A stretch of 64,000 nucleotides of DNA from Rhizobium lusitanum (GTDB lineage Bacteria > Pseudomonadota > Alphaproteobacteria > Rhizobiales > Rhizobiaceae), in NCBI RefSeq assembly GCF_014189535.1, contig NZ_CP050308.1, forward strand, positions 2,083,501 through 2,147,500. Reading direction: 5' to 3'. A program made the position numbers and the translations under genes. The notes under the pieces were generated by a model. The model saw only the letters and a program-made list of their open reading frames with translations, was not told the DNA's origin and did no database searches. Shown here one piece after another: positions 28,956 through 37,816 of this stretch. The number at the start of each line of letters is the position of its first letter. Positions within the stretch are counted from its first letter, which is position 1.

Positions 28956-30044
28956 TGGCCGTTTCCGGGGCTGATGCCGGCTATGGCCTGGGCGAATTCC
29001 TCGGCCTCGAACGGCTCGAGATCATCTACACCTTCGCCGACGCCGATGAAATAGACCGGCAGTTTGTGCTTGGCCGAGATGGCGACCAGAATGCCGCCGC
29101 GCGCCGTACCGTCAAGCTTGGTCATGATCAAGCCGTTGACGCCGGCGACATTGCGGAAAATTTCTACCTGGTTCAGCGCGTTCTGGCCGGTGGTCGCATC
29201 CAGCGTCTGCAGCACGGTATGTGGCGCATCCGGATCGAGCTTGCCGAGCACGCGGACGATCTTTTCCAGCTCCGCCATCAGCTCCACCTTGTTCTGCAGG
29301 CGGCCGGCGGTGTCGATGATCAGCACATCGCTCTTGTTGGCCTTGGCCTGTTGGAAGGCATCGAAGGCGAGACCTGCCGCATCGGCGCCGAGCTTCGTGC
29401 CGATGAATTCCGACTTGGTGCGGTCAGCCCAGATCTTCAGCTGCTCGATGGCGGCCGCACGGAACGTATCGCCGGCGGCGACCATGACCTTGAGCCCGGC
29501 GCCCGACAGTTTCGACGCCAGCTTGCCGATGGTCGTCGTCTTGCCGGTGCCATTGACGCCGACGACGAGGATGACGTGCGGCTTGTGGCTGAGATCGAGC
29601 TGCAACGGCTTGGCGACCGGCTTCAGCACCTTCGCGATTTCCAGCGCCATGATCCGGCTAACATCTTCGCCCGTCACATCCTTGCCGTAACGCTCAGATG
29701 CCAGCGTATCGGTCACCCGCATCGCCGTCTCGACGCCGAGATCGGCCTGGATCAACAGATCCTCCAGATCCTGCAGCGTCTGGTCGTCCAGCTTGCGCTT
29801 GGTGAACAGCGCGGTAATCTGGCCGGTGAGCTGCGACGAGGTGCGCGCAAGACCGGCGCGCAGGCGCTGGAACCAGGAGAGTTTTTGCTTGGGCGCTTCC
29901 GGGATAGGTTCGGGGATGCTGGAGGCGGTGGCGAAGCCTTTGGGGAGGATGGGGGTGGTGTCGGTGTCTTTCGAGGTTAGGTCCGTGTCTGCCGGAACTT
30001 CGGTGCTTTCCGACGAAAACTCCGCATCTGCCGAGGCTTCGTCA

Positions 30045-30089
30045 CCCCCTCTGTCGTGTCGGACATCTCCCCCACAGGGGGGAGATTGG
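30045..30089. repeat. RIME-like palindromic unit inside ftsY, copy 2
   Basis: CCCCCTCTGTCGTGTCGGAC then ATCTCCCCCACAGGGGGGAGATTGG, matching the left inner arm of the element at 24945-24992 (which has one more A in CACAAGG). It lies at the second ftsY frame switch and in inverted orientation to the unit at 30268. Confidence 0.85.
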
Positions 30090-30267
30090 TTCGATCGCGG
30101 CCGCTTCCGGCACTACATCGGCTTCGGTATCTGGAGTTTGCTCCGGCAGTGCTGCAACTTCATTGTCGACGACTAGCTCGGAAGCCTCGGACACTTGTGA
30201 AGAAGGAGCATCTACGTGCTCGTCAGCTTCTTGTTCTTGCTCCGGTGGCCCGGCATCCTCCAACTGA

Positions 30268-30310
30268 TCTCCCCCTCGTGGGGGAGATGTCCCGAAGGGA
30301 CGGAGGGGGG
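30268..30310. repeat. RIME-like palindromic unit inside ftsY, copy 1
   Basis: TCTCCCCCTCGTGGGGGAGA then TGTCCCGAAGGGACGGAGGGGGG, matching the right inner arm of the element at 25081-25130. Here the palindrome has five Cs where the intergenic copy has six. It lies at the first ftsY frame switch. Confidence 0.85.
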
Positions 30311-30487
30311 CTCGACAGGCTCGGCAACCTCGGACGCAACAGAAGGCTCCACCACAGGCTCTTCCGACGCAGGAACAGCGACCTCAACCGAAGAAACCTC
30401 TTCCGGCGCTTTCTCTTCCACCGGCTTTTCGCGGCCGAAGGTGAAGACTTTTTTGATGAAACTGAGCGCCATGAAAATTCCGTGGGG

Positions 30488-31761
30488 TCAGGCCGCGTCA
30501 GCGGCCGCAAGTTGCATGTCGAGGTGCTTGCCATTGTGGCTGGTGATCGCCACCTGCACAAGGTCGCGCGGCCGGAGGCCCGGTGCCGCGACAAGCGTGA
30601 AGTTTTCCGTATGCGCCAGGCCGTTGTTTTCGACAAGCAGCCATTGCCGCGTGCCGACCATCGTATCGAGATGGGCCTGATGCAGCCTTTGTCCAGCGGC
30701 GCGCAATCGGGCGGCGCGTTCCTTGATCAGCGCCCGGTCGAGCTGCGGCATCCGTGCCGCCGGCGTGCCGGGGCGTGGGCTATAGGGAAAGACGTGCAGA
30801 TGCGCGATGCCAGCCTCTTCCGCCATGCTGACGGCATTTTCGAACATCGCGTCCGTTTCGGTCGGAAAACCGGCGATCATATCGGCGCCGAAACTCATCT
30901 CGGGCCTGAGACGCCGCACATCCTCGATGAAACGAATGGCATCGGTGCGTGAATGCCGCCGCTTCATCCGCTTCAGGATCATGTCATCGCCATGCTGCAG
31001 CGATAGATGCAGATGCGGCATGAAGCGCGGCTCGTCGGCGATCAGATCCAGCAGATGCTGATCCGCCTCGATGCTATCGATCGATGACAGCCGCAAACGG
31101 CGGATCTCGGGGATCTGCTTCAATAGCGTCTTCGCCAGAAGCCCGAGCGTCGGCTCGCCCGGCAGGTCGCCGCCGTAGCTGGTGGCATCGACGCCGGTCA
31201 GGACGATCTCGCGATAACCACTTTCCACCAGATTGCGCGCCTGACTTACCACCGCGCCCATCGGCACGGAGCGGGAATTGCCGCGCCATAGGGGATGATG
31301 CAGAAGGTGCAGCGATGGTCGCAGCCATTCTGCACCTGGATGAAGGCGCGCACATGCCCGTCAATGTGCTTGACCATCTGCGGCGCGGTGTGGCGCACGC
31401 TCATGATATCGTTGACCCGCAGCTTCTCTTCCGCCGAAACGCCGAAATCCGGCAGCGAGCGATAGGATGCGCTTGTCAGCTTCTCTTCATTGCCGAACAC
31501 GGCGTCGACTTCGGCCATGTCGGCGAAAGTGTGCTTCTCGGTCTGCGCGGCGCAGCCGGTGACGATGATGCGGGCATGCGGATTGTCACGTCGCGCGCGG
31601 CGGATCGCCTGGCGCGCTTGACGCACGGCCTCGCCGGTGACGGCACAGGTGTTAACCAGGATGGCGTTGTTGAGCCCGGCTTTCTCTGCCTCGGCCCGCA
31701 TCACTTCGGATTCGTAGGTGTTGAGACGGCAGCCGAAGGTAATGACCTCGACCCCGCTCAC
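30488..31761 (-). pseudogene. mtaB: tRNA t6A37 methylthiotransferase MtaB, frameshifted
   Basis: MtaB converts t6A37 to ms2t6A37 in tRNA. The N-terminal frame starts at GTG 31761 ([14 protein letters not shown]) and contains the UPF0004 Cys residues and the radical-SAM CDHRCTFC (CxxxCxxC). It breaks after CIIPYG at about 31281-31287, where the coding strand reads tatggcgcggcaat. One extra C restores CIIPYGRGNSRSVPMGAVV. The C-terminal frame then runs to 30488, with the TRAM-like end. The joined length of about 424 residues is normal. It overlaps dapF by 4 nt (GTGA) and lies 15 nt before ftsY. True pseudogene or sequence error. Confidence 0.85.
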
Positions 31762-32663
31762 CGCGCCAGAGCCCCCTGCTCCTGAGCGCGCGTGAAGCTG
31801 CCCGTCAACGGATCGACCGAGCCAGACCATTCCCATTCCGCCGGCCCGGTCATGACGACATGGTCGTCAGCTTCCCGCCATTCGATAATGAGCTGGCCAG
31901 AAGCCGGCGCGGAGGCGACATCAATCGTCACCTTGCGGCCGGTGCGGCCCGTGCGGGCGGCGCTGACAGCGGCCGAACAGGCGGCCGAACCGCAGGCAAG
32001 CGTCAGACCGGCGCCACGCTCCCAGGTGCGGGTGCGCAGCGAGGTCCGTGAAAGCAACTGCGCCAGCGTGATATTGGCGCGCTCGGGGAACATCGGATGG
32101 TTTTCCAGCAACGGGCCGAAGCGGGCGAGATCGAAGGACATCGGGTCCTTGTCGACCCAGAAGATCGCATGCGGATTGCCCATCGACATCACCGAAGGCG
32201 AATGCAGGACAGGATTGTCGATCGGCCCGATCTGCAGCTCGATGCGGCGCGTATCGGCAAATTCCTCGGCCAGCGGAATCTTATCCCAGGCAAAGACGGG
32301 CGTGCCCATGTCGACGGAAATGGTGCCGTCCTCATGCTCGATGGCGTTCAGAATGCCGGCGACAGTCTGGAAGGTGAACACCTTCTTTCCGGTTTCAGCC
32401 GCAAGCGCCTGCACGACGCAACGCGTACCGTTACCGCAAGCCTGCGCCTTGGTGCCATCGGAATTGAGGATATCGATCCAGGCGTCGGTACCCTCCGCCT
32501 TCGGATCGTGGATCGCCATGATCTGGTCGAACTGGGTTGCGGGATCGGCATTGAGCGCAATCGCGGCCGCTGCCGTCACCACGTCTTTCCGGCCACGCAT
32601 GTCGACAACCAGGATCTTGTTGCCAAGCCCGTTCATCCGCGCGAATTCGACCGTGTTGCTCAT
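31758..32663 (-). CDS. dapF: Diaminopimelate epimerase
   Basis: Interconverts LL- and meso-diaminopimelate for lysine and peptidoglycan synthesis. The two catalytic Cys motifs are ACGNGTR (about residue 82) and ACGSAAC (about residue 228). 301 residues from the ATG at 32663 ([15 protein letters not shown]); the longer upstream frame has no homology. First gene of the minus-strand run. The 291 nt upstream (32664-32954) contain no gene or named motif. Confidence 0.96.
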   Translation of the reverse strand: MSNTVEFARMNGLGNKILVVDMRGRKDVVTAAAAIALNADPATQFDQIMAIHDPKAEGTDAWIDILNSDGTKAQACGNGTRCVVQALAAETGKKVFTFQTVAGILNAIEHEDGTISVDMGTPVFAWDKIPLAEEFADTRRIELQIGPIDNPVLHSPSVMSMGNPHAIFWVDKDPMSFDLARFGPLLENHPMFPERANITLAQLLSRTSLRTRTWERGAGLTLACGSAACSAAVSAARTGRTGRKVTIDVASAPASGQLIIEWREADDHVVMTGPAEWEWSGSVDPLTGSFTRAQEQGALAR

Positions 32664-32954
32664 GGTGGTATGCCCGTCAGTGTTTTCGAGCTGTATATGG
32701 CGGAAATGTGGGGGAATTACCAGTGGCATGATCGACCGTTGCTTGGCTGCGGGACGAGGGGTTGAGGTGAAAGGCTTAGATGCCGGAGAAGCACTCTCCA
32801 TTTCCGTAATTCAACTCTTCAGCAGTCCACAGCATTGTCAACAATGACTGATCCAGCTTCGAAACGGCCACTGGACCATCTTTATGTTGCTCAAAGAAAA
32901 AAGCTCTCATAAGTTGTTTGGAGCAAGGCACGTACGAACTCGAAGCAGATCCGC

Positions 32955-33413
32955 ATGATTGAAAGCCGTGAACCGTTTTCCTATCAGAAAGACAAAAATG
33001 TCCCGCCGTTCTCCGCCGGCAGCGTTTTTACGGTGATGGATGCCCAATGTTCTCTTTGCGCGCGGGGCGCGACCTGGATTGCCCGGCATGACAAAGCGCA
33101 GGAGTTCAAGATCATTCCCCTACAATCGGACCTGGGCGGCGCGTTGATGACGCATTATGGGCTTGATCCAAGCGATCCGGCTTCTTGGCTCTATGTGGAG
33201 GATGGACGAGCATACTCGTCGCTGAATGCATTTATTCGTGTCGGGAAACGGCTTGGCGGGATTTGGAAGGTGATAGGCTTGCTTCATGTTCTTCCAACAG
33301 TCTGGCAAGACGGCATGTATCGTTTCGTTGCGCGCAACCGCATCAGGTTTTTGGGAACCGCTGATCTGTGCACACTTCCGGATCCCGAGGTCCGAAAGAG
33401 ATTGCTGTTGTGA
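32955..33413 (+). CDS. DUF393 (DCC family) thiol-disulfide oxidoreductase-like protein
   Basis: 152 residues with the family start VFTVMDAQCSLCARGATWIARHD, giving a CxxC in a thioredoxin-like fold, then the basic C-terminal RFVARNRIRFLG. Bacillus YuxK is a relative; the reaction is not established. Its stop overlaps the next gene by 4 nt (GTGA), so the two are coupled and probably work together. Confidence 0.85.
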   Translation: MIESREPFSYQKDKNVPPFSAGSVFTVMDAQCSLCARGATWIARHDKAQEFKIIPLQSDLGGALMTHYGLDPSDPASWLYVEDGRAYSSLNAFIRVGKRLGGIWKVIGLLHVLPTVWQDGMYRFVARNRIRFLGTADLCTLPDPEVRKRLLL

Positions 33414-35068
33414 AGGTTCTCATCCTCGGGGGATATGGCGTTTTTGGGGGGCGTTTAGCAGAACTTCTCTCTGATATTGACGAGATCGAACTCATCATCT
33501 GCGGCCGCAACATGTCGCGGGCAACTGAATTCTGCGCCACCTATCGTGGCAAAGCCGCTGTCAGGCCGCTGCGACTTGACCGTGCCGAGATCGCACGGGC
33601 GCTGGAGACTGAACGCCCAGACCTTGTCGTTGACGCGTCCGGCCCGTTTCAGAATTATGGAGATGCGCCATATGGCGTCATCAAGGCCTGCATAGCATCC
33701 GGAACAGATTATTTGGATTTTGCTGATGCCGCAGATTTCGTATTTGGTGTGCCGCAATTCAACGCCGATGCCGAAGCAGCGGGGGTCTTTGTGTTATCGG
33801 GTGTTAGCAGCTTCCCGGTATTGACCGCCGCGGTGCTGCGCGAAATGGCGAAGACGATGGATATTGCATCCGTGAAAGGGGGCATAGCTCCATCGCCCTT
33901 TGCTGGCATAGGGCTCAATGTCATGCGGGCAGTTGTCGGCTACGCCGGCGCGCCGGTGAAGCTTTATCGAAAGGGCGTTCAGACCTCCGCCACCGGTCTT
34001 GCCGAGAGCATGCGTTACACGATTGCCGTTCCCGGACGACTGCCGCTCAGGAATATTCGCTTCTCGCTCGTCGATGTTCCAGACCTTCAGGTCATTCCTC
34101 CTGAGCATGAAACCTTGCAGGACATCTGGATGGGAGCCGGACCCGTACCTGAATTCCTGCATCGCATCCTCAATCTGCTGGCTAGAGCACGCGCGGCGTT
34201 AGCGCTGCCCTCCCTGGCGCCATTGTCGGGCCTGTTTTATCGAGTGCTTAACCTGATGAAGTTCGGAGAACACCGAGGAGGCATGTTTGTCCTCGCCAAG
34301 GGATTGAGAGAGGGTAAGCAAACCGAACAGAGCTGGCATTTGCTGGCGGAAGGGGATGACGGTCCGTACATTCCGTCCATGGCCATCGAGGCCATTATCC
34401 GCAAACTCCTGAACGGAATTCGTCCACATGCGGGCGCGCGGCCCGCTACGCGGGCTCTGGACCTAGCCGACTACGACGAACTATTTGCCGGTCGTTCGAT
34501 ATATGCGGGATTTCGCAGCGCCAAGTCGGAAGGTGCTCCTATTTACAAGCAGGTTTTGGGTCCAAGCTTTGAAACTCTTTCCGCTCCGGTGAAAGCACTG
34601 CATGACTCGACACGATTGCGCGAATGGCGCGGACATGCCGAGGTCATCCGGGGGAAATCCAGGATTGCGCGGGCGATTTGTCAAATCATGGGATTTCCCG
34701 ACACTGCGGTCGAGGTTCCCGTAAGTGTGGTTTTATCACCAAAGGAGCACAGCGAGACCTGGAAAAGAACCTTCGGCGGAAAGTCTTTCTCATCCGTTCA
34801 GAAATGCGGCACAGGCAAAAACGACCTTCTGATGCTCGAAAGATTTGGCGTCATCACCGTCGCCCTCGCTCTTGTCATCGATGGAGGCCGGCTTTGTTTT
34901 GTTGCCCGCAGCTGGTCCCTGCTCGGCATTCCGCTTCCCCGGCTATTGCTGCCGAACGGCCAGAGTTTTGAAACACAGCACGAAGGGCGGTTTCGCTTTG
35001 ATGTCGAGATTGCCTTGCCCGGAGTCGGATCAATTGTGGCGTATAAGGGGATGATGGAACCCGTGTAG
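33410..35068 (+). CDS. Saccharopine dehydrogenase-like protein fused to DUF4166
   Basis: About 552 residues. The N-terminal Rossmann region is VLILGGYGVFGGRLAELL with CGRNMSRA, then VDASGPFQNYG, as in saccharopine-dehydrogenase-like NAD(P) proteins. The C-terminal 180 residues (from about TLSAPVKALHDS) match DUF4166, with GFPDTAVEVPVSV and TWKRTFGGKSFSS. The GTG at 33410 overlaps the DUF393 stop. Base composition looks less GC-rich than in the flanking housekeeping genes, suggesting possible transfer. The substrate is unknown. Confidence 0.82.
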   Translation: MKVLILGGYGVFGGRLAELLSDIDEIELIICGRNMSRATEFCATYRGKAAVRPLRLDRAEIARALETERPDLVVDASGPFQNYGDAPYGVIKACIASGTDYLDFADAADFVFGVPQFNADAEAAGVFVLSGVSSFPVLTAAVLREMAKTMDIASVKGGIAPSPFAGIGLNVMRAVVGYAGAPVKLYRKGVQTSATGLAESMRYTIAVPGRLPLRNIRFSLVDVPDLQVIPPEHETLQDIWMGAGPVPEFLHRILNLLARARAALALPSLAPLSGLFYRVLNLMKFGEHRGGMFVLAKGLREGKQTEQSWHLLAEGDDGPYIPSMAIEAIIRKLLNGIRPHAGARPATRALDLADYDELFAGRSIYAGFRSAKSEGAPIYKQVLGPSFETLSAPVKALHDSTRLREWRGHAEVIRGKSRIARAICQIMGFPDTAVEVPVSVVLSPKEHSETWKRTFGGKSFSSVQKCGTGKNDLLMLERFGVITVALALVIDGGRLCFVARSWSLLGIPLPRLLLPNGQSFETQHEGRFRFDVEIALPGVGSIVAYKGMMEPV

Positions 35069-35184
35069 ACCAGTTGTCATGCAAATCTGCCATTCACGCC
35101 CATGGGCTGAACACAACGCAGCGAAAATCGTATCGCGACATTCTCCTGGTATTCCCACGGCACGATGATGACCTGCCCGGTACC

Positions 35185-35901
35185 CTAACGAACCTTAAGC
35201 CCCAACTCGGCAAGCAACTGTCCCGCCTGATCGCGTGAGATGGTCGCGCCCTTGAATTGCTTGGCGTTCAACAAACGAATGCCGCCAAGGTCCGCGCCGC
35301 GAAGATCGGCGCCTTCAAACCGGCAATCAACCAAATTGGCATCACGCAGACTACAGTTCTGAAATACCGCGTCACGGAAGTCGGACTTTTTCAGGTCCGC
35401 CATCTGAAAATCGAGCCCGTTCAAACGCGACTTTCGAAACGAGAGGCCGGGCAATCTGGCGTCCGCCAGCAATGTCTCGTTGAAGGACAGGTTGAGTGTT
35501 TTTGCCTCCGAAAGATTGGCGCCCGTGAGTTTGCACCGCTCGAATTGCGAACCGGTGAGCGTCGCACCTCGGAAATTGCTGTTGTTGAAGTCGCATCCCT
35601 CGAATGCGCCCTCGGACAGGTCGCAGCCCGTAAAATCCGCGAATCCACCCTTGCAGCCGGACCACAGGGTAGACCCTAGTTTCGCGCCCGTGAAATTGGC
35701 TTTCTTGACATTGCAGCCCTCGAAAACCCAGCCATCCAGCGGCAGCCGCGAAAGATCGACTTCTTCGAGAATGCAGCCCACAAGCCTGTGCGCCGATCCG
35801 ATTTTCGATAGATTTTCGAGATCTGCACGATCGAGCTGGCTATTCTCGATGACATTGGTCGCCGGAATCTGTGATGTTTGCGGTGAGCCGAAAGGCGCCA
35901 T
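35185..35901 (-). CDS. Pentapeptide-repeat protein
   Basis: 238 residues, mostly A(D/N)LXX-type pentapeptide repeats from about residue 50 to 215 (ANFTGAKLGS, ADFTGCDLSEGAFEGCDFNNSNF, ADLRGADLGG), which fold into a right-handed quadrilateral helix. Some members (Qnr, MfpA, McbG) mimic DNA and shield gyrase, but most have other or unknown roles; nothing here shows which. AAGGA lies 10 nt before the ATG at 35901. The C terminus ISRDQAGQLLAELGLKVR is a short helix. Single gene. Confidence 0.85.
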   Translation of the reverse strand: MAPFGSPQTSQIPATNVIENSQLDRADLENLSKIGSAHRLVGCILEEVDLSRLPLDGWVFEGCNVKKANFTGAKLGSTLWSGCKGGFADFTGCDLSEGAFEGCDFNNSNFRGATLTGSQFERCKLTGANLSEAKTLNLSFNETLLADARLPGLSFRKSRLNGLDFQMADLKKSDFRDAVFQNCSLRDANLVDCRFEGADLRGADLGGIRLLNAKQFKGATISRDQAGQLLAELGLKVR

Positions 35902-36272
35902 TTCAATGTTCCTTCTCCGTCGTCGAGGGAACGGGGCGCAGAACCACGTACCTCGCCGGCCATTTCTGAACCAACTGGTACCGTGGAAGCTCAAGGAGCC
36001 TGAACTGCATGATGCAGTGACCGGATTACCAACCGGCCCGATTTTCGGTAGCTGTTCGCAGTGTAGACTCGATGCTTATTCAATGCAAAGTTCATCCTCA
36101 GCGGACGGCACTATCCCCGATGGCCGCTGGCGGACAAAGCGGATCTCGATCAAAATTCTGGCGCGTAAGGCCTGACGCAATTTATTTCGAAAAAGATCGG
36201 TCCAATGTCGGATTGTTGAAGTGTCGCTCGTCCTAGGGTCGTCCAATTCGTCAATTCATAGGGATGATAACC
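35902..36272. other. Intergenic region between divergent genes
   Basis: 371 nt upstream of both the pentapeptide-repeat gene and the SRPBCC gene. It presumably holds both promoters. No palindrome, small ORF or RNA hairpin stands out. Confidence 0.5.
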
Positions 36273-36716
36273 ATGCCGAATACCATAAGCCTGCACCGCG
36301 TCCTGGCAACCAGCCCGGAGAAGGTCTATCGCGCATTCATCGAGGCGGACGCGCTCGCCAAGTGGCTTCCGCCCAACGGCTTTGCCTGCACCGTGCATCA
36401 CATGGAGCCGACAGTCGGCGGCACGTTCAAAATGTCTTTCCGCAACTTCACCACGGGCAAAAGCCATGCCTTCGGCGGTGAATTTCATGAGCTCGTTCCC
36501 GGCGAGCGGGTGCGCTACACGGACAAATTCGACGACCCCAACCTACCGGGCGAAATGGAAGTGACCGTGATTTTGAAAAAGGTCCTGGTCGGGACCGAGG
36601 TGAACATTACGCAGGAGGGCGTGCCGGACGTCATCCCGCCCGAAGCCTGCTATCTCGGCTGGCAGGAGTCGCTGCGAAACCTCGCAAAGCTCGTGGAGCC
36701 CGATATCAACGAATAA
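36273..36716 (+). CDS. SRPBCC/AHSA1 domain protein
   Basis: About 147 residues with the START-like fold pattern: HRVLATSPEKVYRAFIEADALAKWLPPNGF at the start and the C-terminal GWQESLRNLAKLVEP helix. Such proteins bind hydrophobic ligands or help chaperones. The ATG at 36273 is preferred because GGGATG is spaced 6-8 nt upstream; the ATG at 36264 is also in frame. Often found next to ArsR regulators, but none is present here. Confidence 0.85.
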   Translation: MPNTISLHRVLATSPEKVYRAFIEADALAKWLPPNGFACTVHHMEPTVGGTFKMSFRNFTTGKSHAFGGEFHELVPGERVRYTDKFDDPNLPGEMEVTVILKKVLVGTEVNITQEGVPDVIPPEACYLGWQESLRNLAKLVEPDINE

Positions 36717-36796
36717 AGCATCGAGAGCGAACAAGGGCTCTTGCGATCGGATCGCGTTGGCAATCTTCGCGATCCGATTTGTCCGGGCGTTGTCCC

Positions 36797-37816
36797 TCAG
36801 ACGACCGGGACGTCGTACACTTCCCCAGCCCTCAACGGCCGAAACCGATCCGGCTCCACGCCCTGTTCTTTTAGCGCCGCATCCAGCGCCCGCACCGGCG
36901 CATCCATGGCCTCGTCTGTGAGCTGGAAGGTCGCAAAATGATGGCCGGCGACGTGAGCCGCGTTGCAAAGCGTCATGCCGCGAACAGCCTCCGCCGGGTT
37001 CTGGTGCTGGCCGCGCATGAACCAGCGCGGCTCATAGGCGCCGAAGGGCAGGATGGCGAGGCGGAAGCCGCCGTGCTTTTGCCGGACAGCCTCATAATTG
37101 ATACCACCATGAAAGCCGGTATCGCCGACATGGTAGATCTTTCCCGCCGGCGTGGTGATGACGAAGGCGGCCCAGAGCGCCATTCGGCGATCGCTTCCAC
37201 CCCGCGCCGACCAGTGATGGCAGGGCTCGGCATCGATGGTCACCGTGTCGGTGATGGCGAGATGGCCGCCCCAGTCCATGGTGATGATCTTCGCGCCGGG
37301 AATGCCGCGCTTGATGATGGTATCGTTACCCAGCGGCGTGACGATATCAGGCGCATGCGCCTCGTGCAGCCGCTTCAGCGTCGCGAGATCGAGATGGTCG
37401 TAGTGATTGTGCGAGACCAGCACGAGATCGATCGGCGGGAGGTCCTCGAAACGAATGCCCGGCGGCACCACGCGCTTCGGCCCGATGAAAGTGAAAGGGC
37501 TCGCCCGCTCCGACCAGACCGGATCGGTCAAGATATTCAGCCCCGCCACCTGGATCAGCATCGAGGCATGACCGACCATAGTCACGCGCAATGCGTCGCC
37601 GAAGACATGCCTGTCGGGCTTTGCCGGCGGAAAGGCGCTGACGACCGGATTGGGCCAGCGCGCCCGTCCACCACCGAGCTTCCATTTCAGGACGTCGAGA
37701 AGGCTCCCCGGCTCGACGCCTTCGGGATTGAAAAACCGTAGGCCGTCGAAATGATCGGAAACGGCCCCCTGATAATAGGGGTTCTGCTTTTTGCTGGAGC
37801 CGGATGCTTCTGCCAT
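36797..37816 (-). CDS. MBL-fold metal-dependent hydrolase (NAPE-PLD-like)
   Basis: 339 residues. The N-terminal NPYYQGAVSDHFDGLRFFNP block and VGHASMLIQVAGLNILTDPVWSERASP are typical of NAPE-PLD-like lactamase-fold enzymes. The zinc ligands are in SHNHYDHLD (HxHxDH) and HVGDTGFHGG. Family members hydrolyse phosphodiesters or lipid-derived substrates; the actual substrate is unknown. The start at 37816 follows a tandem TAG TAA in the same frame and overlaps the preceding gene by 130 nt. Confidence 0.85.
   Translation of the reverse strand: MAEASGSSKKQNPYYQGAVSDHFDGLRFFNPEGVEPGSLLDVLKWKLGGGRARWPNPVVSAFPPAKPDRHVFGDALRVTMVGHASMLIQVAGLNILTDPVWSERASPFTFIGPKRVVPPGIRFEDLPPIDLVLVSHNHYDHLDLATLKRLHEAHAPDIVTPLGNDTIIKRGIPGAKIITMDWGGHLAITDTVTIDAEPCHHWSARGGSDRRMALWAAFVITTPAGKIYHVGDTGFHGGINYEAVRQKHGGFRLAILPFGAYEPRWFMRGQHQNPAEAVRGMTLCNAAHVAGHHFATFQLTDEAMDAPVRALDAALKEQGVEPDRFRPLRAGEVYDVPVV

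Larger units (their letters stand above)
28952..30472 (-). pseudogene. ftsY: Signal recognition particle receptor FtsY, reading frame broken twice at repeats
   Basis: FtsY docks ribosome-SRP complexes at the membrane. The start (MALSFIKKVFTFGREK) is at 30472, and that frame stops at 30212. The next acidic stretch (LEDAGPPEQEQEADEH onward, 30263-30042) is in the -1 frame. The rest, including KQKLSWFQRLRAGL and the GTPase motifs GVNGTGKTTT, DTAGR and TKLDG, is back in the first frame. That frame has no ATG, GTG or TTG between the stop at 30115 and 29755. Each switch coincides with a palindromic repeat. With both shifts corrected the protein is about 506 residues, normal for rhizobia. Candidates are two compensating indels, sequence errors in C/G runs, or frameshifting. 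Confidence 0.85.
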
